Assembly: GCA_947503525.1 (NCBI GenBank)
Contig: CANNEA010000008.1
Coordinates: 223,436-287,435, forward strand
From: an uncultured Carboxylicivirga sp.
Lineage (GTDB): Bacteria > Bacteroidota > Bacteroidia > Bacteroidales > Marinilabiliaceae
DNA: 64,000 nucleotides
Direction of reading: 5' to 3'
The notes beneath the pieces were generated by a model. The model had not been told where the DNA came from and searched no databases. It saw only the letters and a program-made list of their open reading frames with translations. The stretch's first letter is position 1, and each line of letters starts with the position of its first letter. This document shows, one piece after another, positions 47,392 to 56,147 of this stretch. The translations under genes were made by a program, and so were the position numbers.

Positions 47392-48840
47392 ATGAAACAA
47401 ATAAAAACCATATCACTATTACTGCTAATCTTATCATCAGCATATATCCAAGCATCCAACAAAGATAAGTCCGGCGAAAAAGCACCCAACATTCTATTTA
47501 TCGCCATTGACGATATGAATGACTGGACCGGTTTTCTTGGCGGTCATCCGCAAGCCATAACCCCTAATATGGATAAGTTGGCAGCAAAGGGTGTGAATTT
47601 TACTAACGCTCACTGTTCCGCGCCGGGTTGTTCACCTAGCCGTAACGCTTTATTATATGGAATAGAACCTTTTAATTCAGGCTTATATCCTTTTTATGAA
47701 CACGCTATTCATGAGCAATTGATGGAACGCTACACCACCTTGCCGCGTTTATTAAAAGAGAATGGCTACATTACCTATGGAGCAGGTAAAATACACCATG
47801 GGCAGAAGGGTGATGAGCGTGAGTGGAGCGATTTTTTTGAATTACAGAACTCCAGAAAAGAATTTAAAGAAGGTGAGGGATACCAGGTAGGAAACAGTAA
47901 AAAGATGTCTTTTCGTCCTACCATTAATGCTGATGAACAACATGTGGATTATCAGGTAGCAAGCTATGGTATTGATGTACTTAATGAAAAACACAATAAA
48001 CCATTTTTTCTGGCCGTAGGTTTGGTTAAACCTCACTTACCATTCGATTGTCCGGAGCGTTTCTTCAATGCCTTACCAGAAAAAATTATGACACCGGCGC
48101 TTTGGGAAGATGATTTAAAAGATATACCTGCCGAAGGCAATAGTTTCAGACGAGCTGGCGACGACAAGCGTTTTAAAAAGGATAATGCCTGGGAGGATGT
48201 ACGACGTGCATATCTGGCTTGCATTTCATGGGCCGATTTTAACATTGGCCGTGTGTTGGATGCACTGGAAGAAAGTGAGTATGCTGATAATACGATTGTT
48301 GTACTTTGGTCCGATCATGGTTTTCATTTGGGGGAGAAGATGAGCTTTAAAAAGTTTACATTATGGGAAGAAGCCACTCGTGTGCCTTTTATTATTTACG
48401 ATGGCAGAGATAAGTTAAATAAGGAGGGTAAAATTTACAAACCAGCTGTTTCATTAATAAATATTTATCGTACACTGGCCGACTTTGCAGGAATAGAAGC
48501 ACCCGCATATGTTGATGGTGAAAGTTTAGTGCCTGTTTTGGAAAATACAGATGCAGAACTGAGTAAGCCAACGATTACATCTTGGGGAAGAGGTAACTAT
48601 GCTGTTAGAACAGGAGAATGGCGTTATATCCGTTACTTCGATGGCACGGAGGAGTTATACAATCACCAGTCAGATGCCAATGAATGGTATAACCTGGCGA
48701 ATGACAGCCAATATTTAAAGGTAAAAGAAATGTTGGCTGCCCGTTTACCTAAACAGGATGCTGAAACCATACAGCAGTATATTTCTCCATGGAGTGTTTA
48801 TGGAGTGGATAAAGAAAAGTGGAAAACAAAAAAGAAATAG
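47392..48840 (+). CDS. S1_7-like sulfatase
   Basis: A 482-residue exported sulfatase with a cleavable signal peptide (about 1-22). Metal pair Asp40-Asp41 in IAIDDMNDWTGFLGG, maturation motif C-S-P-S-R starting at Cys80, AGKIHHG, and LWSDHGFHLGEKMSFKKF. It belongs to the same broad iduronate-2-sulfatase-like group as those at 24600 and 32572 but is shorter and clearly diverged. It is 53 bases upstream of the beta-helix gene at 48894, and the two are probably co-transcribed. Confidence 0.92.
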   Translation: MKQIKTISLLLLILSSAYIQASNKDKSGEKAPNILFIAIDDMNDWTGFLGGHPQAITPNMDKLAAKGVNFTNAHCSAPGCSPSRNALLYGIEPFNSGLYPFYEHAIHEQLMERYTTLPRLLKENGYITYGAGKIHHGQKGDEREWSDFFELQNSRKEFKEGEGYQVGNSKKMSFRPTINADEQHVDYQVASYGIDVLNEKHNKPFFLAVGLVKPHLPFDCPERFFNALPEKIMTPALWEDDLKDIPAEGNSFRRAGDDKRFKKDNAWEDVRRAYLACISWADFNIGRVLDALEESEYADNTIVVLWSDHGFHLGEKMSFKKFTLWEEATRVPFIIYDGRDKLNKEGKIYKPAVSLINIYRTLADFAGIEAPAYVDGESLVPVLENTDAELSKPTITSWGRGNYAVRTGEWRYIRYFDGTEELYNHQSDANEWYNLANDSQYLKVKEMLAARLPKQDAETIQQYISPWSVYGVDKEKWKTKKK

Positions 48841-48893
48841 TTTGAGATAATAAATACAAAGCCGTTATTTTTAATTGGCATAAATAATAAGGA

Positions 48894-50534
48894 ATGAATA
48901 CAAAACTATCCATATTGCTCACTGCTTTAATTTTAAGCTTACCTCTTTGCGCCAAAACCTATTATATCGATTCCAATAAAGGGAATGATACGAATAATGG
49001 ATTGTCAAAAAATACGGCCATAAAAAGTTTAGCAAGAGCCAATACCTTGTCTTTAAAACCCGGTGATGAAATTTTATTAGCCTGCAGGCAAGTTCATAGG
49101 GGAACGATGGAATTAAAGAATGTGAGTGGCAGCAAGCATCAACCTATAATAGTTTCGTATTTTTATCATAGTAAAATAGATGAGGAAGCTCTACCAATCA
49201 TTGATGCACAAGGTCATCGCAATGGTATCTTGTTGTTGAATAGCAGTCACATTCACGTCCGTAATTTGCGTATCAAGGCCAATGCAGGAGGTATGCTTAA
49301 CGGAACCGGTGGTAAGAACAATATGCGTTGTGGCGTATTAATTACCTGTGATCATGCAGGTGAATATGAAAATATCAGTTTATCTAATTTGCACATTAAG
49401 GATGTATTTTATGCCGATAAAAGTGTGATACGAAGCAAAAAGGAAACCAACTCTGCCAATGGCACTCAGGCCTATGGTTGGGGTATTCGTTTTATTAATC
49501 GCACTGAGGGTTCAGTGTTTAAAGATATGAAAGTCGAGTCTTGTCATATTGAAAATGTAGGTCATACGGGACTTAAAGTCACGGCGGCCAAGCATAGTGT
49601 GCAAGATATAAAGTTATACAACAACACAATTACTCATACTGGCGGTCCGGGTATGCAAATGAGTGGTGTACTCAATGGCCATGTTATGGGCAATGCCATT
49701 ACTTATTCAGGCAGTACAAGTGATAGCCGAAAGTGGGGAAGAGGCAGCGGTTTTTGGACATGGAGCTGTTCCAAAGTATTAATCGAGCATAATTCATTTC
49801 GTTTTGCCAATGGGCCGGCCGATTCAGCTGGTTGCCACATTGATTTTAATTGCGATAACATCATTGTACAATACAATGTAAGCGAAGGTAATGCCGGTGG
49901 GTTCTGTGAGATTTTAGGTAATAACTACAATTGTGCGTATCGATATAACCTTAGTATTAACGATGGACATCGGATAAAAAAGGTAAATGGAGCCTTTCAG
50001 GAAGGTAAGGTTTTTTGGTTAAGTGGTTTTAATGGAAAAGGTAAAGCGCATAATGGCCCCTTCAATTCCTATTTTTATAACAATACCGTTTATGTAAAAA
50101 GCGATATTCAAGCCAAGATGGCAGTGACCCGTACAGCGCAAGGCGCCTTATTGGCCAATAACATCTTTTACATTGAAGGAACCAGCAAATTGGTAATGGG
50201 TGATCAATACAAACCAGCTACCCAAGGTGAATCACTGATTAAAAATGTGGTATTTAAAAACAACCTTTTCTTAAAAGCAGACAATTGGCCTATCGATGTT
50301 TTAATACAAGATGAAGCACCTGTTTATGGCGATCCGCAGTTTGTGAATATTAAAGGAAATGCCATTCAGGATTTTATTCCTCAAAATACAGTCTTAATAA
50401 AGGATAAAGGCATCAGGATTGAAACCATCCCAGAGGATGAAAAAGGTTTGTATATAGGTCTTGAGCTAAAAGAAGATATCCTTGGAAACAAGATAATTGG
50501 TTTGCCGGATATGGGAGCCATAGAAATTAAATAA
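48894..50534 (+). CDS. Exported right-handed beta-helix protein, putative polysaccharide-active enzyme
   Basis: A 546-residue protein with a signal peptide (about 1-20, SLPLCAK) and no T9SS domain, so probably periplasmic. It opens with YYIDSNKGNDTNNG, the usual start of many beta-helix carbohydrate enzymes, and continues as parallel beta-helix to near the C-terminus (FVNIKGNAI, then PDMGAIEIK). Residues about 283-358 hold GFWTWSCSKVLIEHN, GCHIDFNCDN, QYNVSEGNAGGF and RYNLSINDG, the block shared with the proteins at 27668 and 62118. It is paired with an S1_7-like sulfatase 53 bases upstream. It may be a lyase or hydrolase; no known family motif is recognised. Confidence 0.8.
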   Translation: MNTKLSILLTALILSLPLCAKTYYIDSNKGNDTNNGLSKNTAIKSLARANTLSLKPGDEILLACRQVHRGTMELKNVSGSKHQPIIVSYFYHSKIDEEALPIIDAQGHRNGILLLNSSHIHVRNLRIKANAGGMLNGTGGKNNMRCGVLITCDHAGEYENISLSNLHIKDVFYADKSVIRSKKETNSANGTQAYGWGIRFINRTEGSVFKDMKVESCHIENVGHTGLKVTAAKHSVQDIKLYNNTITHTGGPGMQMSGVLNGHVMGNAITYSGSTSDSRKWGRGSGFWTWSCSKVLIEHNSFRFANGPADSAGCHIDFNCDNIIVQYNVSEGNAGGFCEILGNNYNCAYRYNLSINDGHRIKKVNGAFQEGKVFWLSGFNGKGKAHNGPFNSYFYNNTVYVKSDIQAKMAVTRTAQGALLANNIFYIEGTSKLVMGDQYKPATQGESLIKNVVFKNNLFLKADNWPIDVLIQDEAPVYGDPQFVNIKGNAIQDFIPQNTVLIKDKGIRIETIPEDEKGLYIGLELKEDILGNKIIGLPDMGAIEIK

Positions 50535-51182
50535 TTGTTGAGTGAATAAATTGAAGTTTGCTATTGAGCTTAACCTTATTACTCACTTCATTTATGAGCT
50601 TGATTCATTTGAGGTTTTTATAGCTAATGCTGAACAGCTACTTTATTCTTCTGTTACACTTGTGCAAGCAAAAAGTATTCATCATTTATTACTGTTGATT
50701 ACGCTTCCCTTCAGTATTGATTTTTGTTAAGTTCATACTTGTTAATCTACCTGGCTCTAATCAGTTGCTTTCGCTAATCAGATTATGGTAAAATGTGGTC
50801 ATTAATGGATAAGAACAGCAGACTTACACAAGCCTAAACATTTTATTTTTGAATTGTGAATAAATGTTAAGTATTGGGTTTGTTGTCTGACTTAAGAACA
50901 TAGTTTGATAACAATATTTATAACAGATATTGCCATTTATTGATCTTTGAAAAATGTATTAAAGGCTTGATAAAGTGTTGAATGACGAGGGTGTGTTCTG
51001 GTTGTTATCACAAAAATGACAAAGAATAGCAAATAATAGACAAGTCTTAATAAATGTCAATGTAAATATAAAAATGTGTTAATAGTTGTAATGTAGTAAA
51101 TGTAGTTTTGGATATGATTTTTCTTCGAAAAGGAAAACAAAATGGAGAAGTGAGAGTAAATAGTAATATTAAATCTAAGTGT
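50535..51182. other. 648-base gene-free region upstream of the second SusC operon
   Basis: No convincing gene; the 62-codon frame at 50542-50730 has only a GTG start and no family signal. It holds an imperfect hairpin at 50546-50595, a direct repeat of CTAATCAG at 50757-50764 and 50774-50781 (17 bases apart) that could be a regulator-binding site, and a promoter-like TAGTTTTG at 51103-51110. As the leader of a long operon it is the likely control region. Confidence 0.5.
51103..51110 (+). promoter_or_regulatory. Candidate -7 promoter element for the SusCD-SusCD operon
   Basis: TAGTTTTG matches TAnnTTTG exactly, with GTTG at 51085-51088 as a poorly spaced -33 candidate. Transcription would start near 51117, leaving a leader of about 65 bases, which favours the ATG at 51183 over upstream starts. 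Confidence 0.4.
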
Positions 51183-54100
51183 ATGAAAAAATTCTTTAAG
51201 ACACTCATTTTGGTTTGCACTTTGTTAGCTGCAAGTTTATCCGCCGCAGCTCAACAGAATGTGACTGGAATGGTTACCGACGAAAATGGAGATCCCATTG
51301 TTGGTGCCACAGTGGTTATTGTAGGAACAACAACGGGTACGATTACTGATTTTGATGGTAATTATAACCTAAGTGTGGAGAGTGGAGTTACTTTACGTTT
51401 TAGTTTTATAGGAATGGACACCCAGGAAATTGAAGTAGGTGACCAAACTGTAATTAACGTGGTAATGCAAACTGAAGGTATCGATATTAATGAGGTTGTT
51501 GTGATCGGTTTTGGTGAGAAAAAGAAAGTAACCGTTACCGGTTCGGTTTCTACCATTGGAAGTGAGGAGCTTTTGAAGTCACCTACTGCCAACGTGACTA
51601 ATGCTTTAGCGGGACGTATATCCGGTATTTCAGCTGTTCAGAATTCAGGACAACCTGGTGCAGATGAAGCAGCTTTAGCCATTCGTGGTAATCGGAATAT
51701 CTTAACTATTGTTGATGGTGTTGAACGTGAGTTTTCACAAATTGATCCGGAAGAAATAGAAAGTATCTCAGTATTGAAAGATGCATCAGCAACCGCAGTA
51801 TATGGTATACGAGGTGGTAATGGTGTTTTAATTGTTACTACCAAGCGTGGAGAAGTTGGACGAGCCAAAATCTCAGTATCTACATCTGTTGGTTTCCAAC
51901 AGCCAACCATCTTGGCGCAGAAATCGAATAGTTATACTTATGCTACGGCACATAACGAGCGTGCCGCTAATGATGGTACGCCGGAAGAAAATTATGTTTT
52001 TGGACCTGAAGCTTTGGAAGCTTTTAAAAATGGCGGAAACTTGCTTTATCCTGATACTAATTGGGAAGATTATTTATTCCGTAAAAATGCCCTACAGAGT
52101 AAGACCAATTTCACAATGAGAGGTGGAACGGAAAAAGTTAGGTATTTTGTTGCTTTGGGTTATTTATCGCAGGATGGTTTGTTAAAAGATCTTGATCCGC
52201 GTTTTGATGAAAATTTTACTTTTAATCGTTACAACTACCGATCAAACTTAGATATTGATGTAACTAAATCCACCTTACTAAAGATAAGCCTTGGAGGTCG
52301 TACAGAAATAAGAAATCAGCCTCGTGCTAAAGATGCTGAAACAGGAATCTGGAAAGATGCCTCTTGGGCGCAACCGATGTCTGGTTCAGGAATTGTTGAT
52401 GGTAAGTGGGTAACGACTTCGGCAGATAACGTTTCTATCGAAATGAAAGACCCATTAAATGCCTTTTATGGTAGAGGTAATCAAAATGTAACAAGATCTG
52501 TATTGAATATGGATATGGATTTGGTTCAGAAGCTGGACGTAATTACTAAGGGTTTAAAAGTTAGACTTAAAGGTTCTTATAATACTACGTATACGCATTC
52601 TAAAACACGTAGTTCATCTCCTGACCGTTATGAAGCCATTAAAGATCCAATGGATCCGGAAAATATTGTGTTTAGAAAAATCAATGATGAAGGAACACTT
52701 GGTTATAATGAACCAGACCCTACTAAGGCCCGTAACTGGTATGTTGAAGGTGGTTTAAATTATAATCGCAAGTTTGGTTTTCATGATGTAAGTGGTTTAT
52801 TGTTATATAATCAGCGTACAGTTTATTACCCAAGTCAGTTCCAGGATATTCCTAACAGAACTCTTGGTTTAGTTGGACGTGTAACTTATAACTACAAAAC
52901 AAAATATCTTGTAGATTTTAACCTGGGGTACAATGGTTCTGAGAACTTCCCGGAAAATAAACGCTTCGATTACTTCCCTGCCGTTTCATTGGGTTGGATT
53001 GTTAGTGAAGAAGGTTTTATGAAAGACCTTGGTTTATTTAGTTATTTAAAAATAAGAGGTTCGTACGGTAAAGTAGGTAATGATCGAATTGGTGGTGGCC
53101 GATTCCTTTACCAGCCTGATGCCTGGAATTATGGAGCTGCCGGTTATAACTTTGGATATGATAATCCTAACGATCAGGCCGGTGCCTTGGAACTACGTAT
53201 TGGTAACCCTAATGTAACATGGGAAACCATTACACAGAAGAATATCGGTTTTGATGCTAAATTTCTTGATGCGCGTTTAAGTCTTAGTGCTGACTTGTTC
53301 CATGAGTATAGGGAAGACATGTTGATTTATCGACAAACTGTACCAAACTTTGTAGCTGCAGTATTACCTGCTGTAAATATGAAGGAAAGAGAAAATAAAG
53401 GTTACGAATTGGAATTGGGATGGGATGACCGTATTGGAGGTTTCAGATACTACATTAATGCCAATATGTCCTTCGCGCGAAATAAAGTTATTTTTATGGA
53501 TGAGGTACCTCAACCATATGCCTATCTTGAGCGCACCGGTAAGCCTGATGGACAGCCATTCGCTTATATTTCTGATGGATTCTTTACTGAAGAAGTAAAT
53601 ACAGACACTGATGATAATTTCCCAAACCAAGGTTACCGTTACCCTGGCGATGTAAAGTATAAGGATTTAAATGAGGATGGTAAAATTGATGACCTGGATA
53701 TGAAGGCAATTGGTTATTCGCCAAACGTACCTGAATATAACTTTGGTTTAAATGCCGGATTTAACGTTAAAGGTTTTGATTTCTCAATGACCTGGTCGGG
53801 TGTAGCTAATACCTACCGCCTACTGCCTAATGTATTACGTCAGCCATTTGCCGGACAGAATCGTGCCCTATATGATCATTTATATGATGGACGTTGGACA
53901 CAGGAAAAGGCAGATGCAGGAGCGCATATTGAATATCCGCGTTTATCATTAACCAGTAAGGATAATAACTATCAGGTATCAGACTTATACTGGCAAGATG
54001 CATCATTTATTCGTTTAAAAAGCCTGGAGTTAGGTTATACGATTAAAGCAGATGTTTTGGCTCGTATTGGTTTACGTAATGTTAGGGTTTATGCAAATGG

Positions 54101-54218
54101 GTTTAACCTATTAACATTTAGTGATTTTGATATTTATGATCCGGAATCTAACCCGGGATCTAATGGATTGTACCCAATGACTAAGATGTATAACATGGGT
54201 GTTAAGTTTAATTTCTAA
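51183..54218 (+). CDS. SusC-family TonB-dependent outer-membrane transporter
   Basis: A 1011-residue importer. ATG 51183 (MKKFFKTLILV) begins a clean signal peptide ending SAAAQ; the TTG at 51108 and ATG at 51114 would add a hydrophilic leader. After it come a carboxypeptidase-regulatory-like domain (about 25-105, VTGMVTDENGDPIVGATVVI), the TonB plug (VVVIGFGEKKKVTVTGSV, then SVLKDASATAVYGIRGGNGV) and a beta-barrel ending GVKFNF. It pairs with the SusD starting 10 bases after its stop. It should import oligosaccharide across the outer membrane using TonB energy. The operon continues with another SusC/SusD pair. Confidence 0.97.
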   Translation: MKKFFKTLILVCTLLAASLSAAAQQNVTGMVTDENGDPIVGATVVIVGTTTGTITDFDGNYNLSVESGVTLRFSFIGMDTQEIEVGDQTVINVVMQTEGIDINEVVVIGFGEKKKVTVTGSVSTIGSEELLKSPTANVTNALAGRISGISAVQNSGQPGADEAALAIRGNRNILTIVDGVEREFSQIDPEEIESISVLKDASATAVYGIRGGNGVLIVTTKRGEVGRAKISVSTSVGFQQPTILAQKSNSYTYATAHNERAANDGTPEENYVFGPEALEAFKNGGNLLYPDTNWEDYLFRKNALQSKTNFTMRGGTEKVRYFVALGYLSQDGLLKDLDPRFDENFTFNRYNYRSNLDIDVTKSTLLKISLGGRTEIRNQPRAKDAETGIWKDASWAQPMSGSGIVDGKWVTTSADNVSIEMKDPLNAFYGRGNQNVTRSVLNMDMDLVQKLDVITKGLKVRLKGSYNTTYTHSKTRSSSPDRYEAIKDPMDPENIVFRKINDEGTLGYNEPDPTKARNWYVEGGLNYNRKFGFHDVSGLLLYNQRTVYYPSQFQDIPNRTLGLVGRVTYNYKTKYLVDFNLGYNGSENFPENKRFDYFPAVSLGWIVSEEGFMKDLGLFSYLKIRGSYGKVGNDRIGGGRFLYQPDAWNYGAAGYNFGYDNPNDQAGALELRIGNPNVTWETITQKNIGFDAKFLDARLSLSADLFHEYREDMLIYRQTVPNFVAAVLPAVNMKERENKGYELELGWDDRIGGFRYYINANMSFARNKVIFMDEVPQPYAYLERTGKPDGQPFAYISDGFFTEEVNTDTDDNFPNQGYRYPGDVKYKDLNEDGKIDDLDMKAIGYSPNVPEYNFGLNAGFNVKGFDFSMTWSGVANTYRLLPNVLRQPFAGQNRALYDHLYDGRWTQEKADAGAHIEYPRLSLTSKDNNYQVSDLYWQDASFIRLKSLELGYTIKADVLARIGLRNVRVYANGFNLLTFSDFDIYDPESNPGSNGLYPMTKMYNMGVKFNF

Positions 54219-54228
54219 AAGAGCAGCG

Positions 54229-56109
54229 ATGATGAAACATATAAAATATTTAAAATTCGCTTTGCTGGCGATAGTAATAGGGATCTACTCAACATCTTGT
54301 GAGGATATTGGGCCGGGTGCTTTAGAGAAACCTGATGGTCAGGATGTGACCATTGATACGATTTTTTCGTCAACCGAATATGCTGAACGCGTATTGTTTA
54401 ATGCTTATCGTTCATTGCGTTCCGGTGTTGTTAAGAATGGAAGAAGTCATGCCATTGGTCAGGACTTGCAAGAAGATATTACAGACTTATCACATACCTT
54501 TAAATCATGGGGTACTGTTATTACTACCTATTATGCCGGGGGCTTAAACTCTTCAAACTCATTTGTCAGTTCAAGTCATCCCGATGCCTGGTTAGCACCT
54601 TTATGTATTTTACCTTATGGTGATACACCCAATAAAGGAGTATATACTTTTAAAGGAATTCGTAATTCGTATATTTATTTGGATCATGTGCATAAGGTAC
54701 CGGATATGTCGGAAGAATACCGTCAGCAAACTAAGGCAGAAGCAAGAATGCTTATTGCTTATAACATGACCGAATTATTCCGCAACTATGGTGGTATACC
54801 TTGGTTGGGCAAGGTATATGGTCCTGATGATGATTTTACCAACCCACGTATGACTGTTGAAGCCACTGTGGATTCAATTGTAGGCTTAATTGATAAGGCG
54901 ATTCCTCATTTGCCTTGGCAATTAAACGAAGCCGAAATAAGTAATTGGTCAGGTCGTTTTACGCAGGCTGGTGCAATGGCTTTAAAAACACGCCTGTTAT
55001 TATTTGCCGCCAGTCCATTATTTAACAATTCAACAGCCTATATGGCTGGTTCGAGTTCCGAGGAAGAGTTGTTATGGTGGTATGGTAACTATGATGATAG
55101 CCGTTGGCAAAGAGCTGCTGATGCTGCCAAAGCCTTGATTGATAAAATTGAATCAGAAGGTGGGTATGCCATGGAAATGCCTGAAACAGATGATGTGTGG
55201 GGCTATCGTGAAGCTTATAAAACAGCTTATTATTCTAGAAGAAGCACTGAAGTATTAATTAGTATTCGTGACGGCTATGAAAGTCAAGGTCGCTGGGGTG
55301 GTGGAATGTATGATTCCAACTTGAATTACGGAGGCGGTACCGCTACCAATGAATTCATGCGTATGTTCCCTATGGCTGATGGTACACCTATTTCTGATCC
55401 TTCTTCAGGTTGGGATGAGTCAGTTGATCCTCTTGGTAGTGAGGGCAGTGGTGCAGCTCGTAAGTTTAATCGTGATCCGCGTTTGTATGAAACCATGCAA
55501 TGTTTAGATGATGATTGGGGCGGTGAAAAAGTTCAGAACTGGAAGAATAATCAGGGCGGTTGGGCCAACCACGTCAAAGGGCCACGTCGTACCAACGGTT
55601 CAGGAAGTACAGTTATCCGTAAGTTTATGCCTGGTTTTGGTGGAGGTTTTTATCCTATAAAAGAACACCATTTTCCATATATCCGTATTCCGGAAATCTA
55701 TTTATCATATGCTGAAGCAATGGCTCACCTTGGAAATATGGGCGAAGCCTATACATACATCAATAAGGTTCGTAATCGTGTAGGATTAAAGAATATTGAA
55801 GATGTAAAAGGATGGTCACAGGAAGAGTTAATAGCACAGATATTAACAGAACGCGCATGTGAATTTGGTTATGAACAAGTACGTTGGTTTGATATGACGC
55901 GTCATAAATTGGAAAGTGCTTTTAATCAAACATTGCATAATGTATGGATTTCGAAGAATGCTGATGGTTCATTCACATACACTTATCCTGAAATTAAAGT
56001 TAATAGCCGTTTATGGTGGAATTTCTTTGATCCTAAATGGTATTTAACGCCATTCCCTCTGAATGAAATTCAAAAAGGTTATGGCATTGTTCAAAACCCT
56101 GGATGGTAG
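54229..56109 (+). CDS. SusD-family surface glycan-binding lipoprotein
   Basis: A 626-residue lipoprotein. ATG 54229 (MMKHIKYLKF) is chosen over GTG 54199, which overlaps the SusC coding end; the following ATG at 54232 is equally possible. Lipobox STSC places the lipid on Cys24, followed by Glu-Asp. Typical SusD features are visible: an AEARMLIAYNMTELFRNYGG helix and a C-terminal TERACEFGYEQVRWFDMTRH. It is the partner of the SusC immediately upstream. Confidence 0.95.
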   Translation: MMKHIKYLKFALLAIVIGIYSTSCEDIGPGALEKPDGQDVTIDTIFSSTEYAERVLFNAYRSLRSGVVKNGRSHAIGQDLQEDITDLSHTFKSWGTVITTYYAGGLNSSNSFVSSSHPDAWLAPLCILPYGDTPNKGVYTFKGIRNSYIYLDHVHKVPDMSEEYRQQTKAEARMLIAYNMTELFRNYGGIPWLGKVYGPDDDFTNPRMTVEATVDSIVGLIDKAIPHLPWQLNEAEISNWSGRFTQAGAMALKTRLLLFAASPLFNNSTAYMAGSSSEEELLWWYGNYDDSRWQRAADAAKALIDKIESEGGYAMEMPETDDVWGYREAYKTAYYSRRSTEVLISIRDGYESQGRWGGGMYDSNLNYGGGTATNEFMRMFPMADGTPISDPSSGWDESVDPLGSEGSGAARKFNRDPRLYETMQCLDDDWGGEKVQNWKNNQGGWANHVKGPRRTNGSGSTVIRKFMPGFGGGFYPIKEHHFPYIRIPEIYLSYAEAMAHLGNMGEAYTYINKVRNRVGLKNIEDVKGWSQEELIAQILTERACEFGYEQVRWFDMTRHKLESAFNQTLHNVWISKNADGSFTYTYPEIKVNSRLWWNFFDPKWYLTPFPLNEIQKGYGIVQNPGW

Positions 56110-56147
56110 TCCAATCAGGAATATGTAAAATAGAAAAAAGTTAAAAT

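Noticed and set aside
50542..50730. 62-codon + strand frame after the beta-helix gene
   Set aside because: Only a GTG start, immediately after a stop codon, unremarkable composition and no family motif.
51108..51182. N-terminal extension of the second SusC from TTG 51108
   Set aside because: It overlaps the promoter-like TAGTTTTG and places a hydrophilic stretch before the signal peptide.
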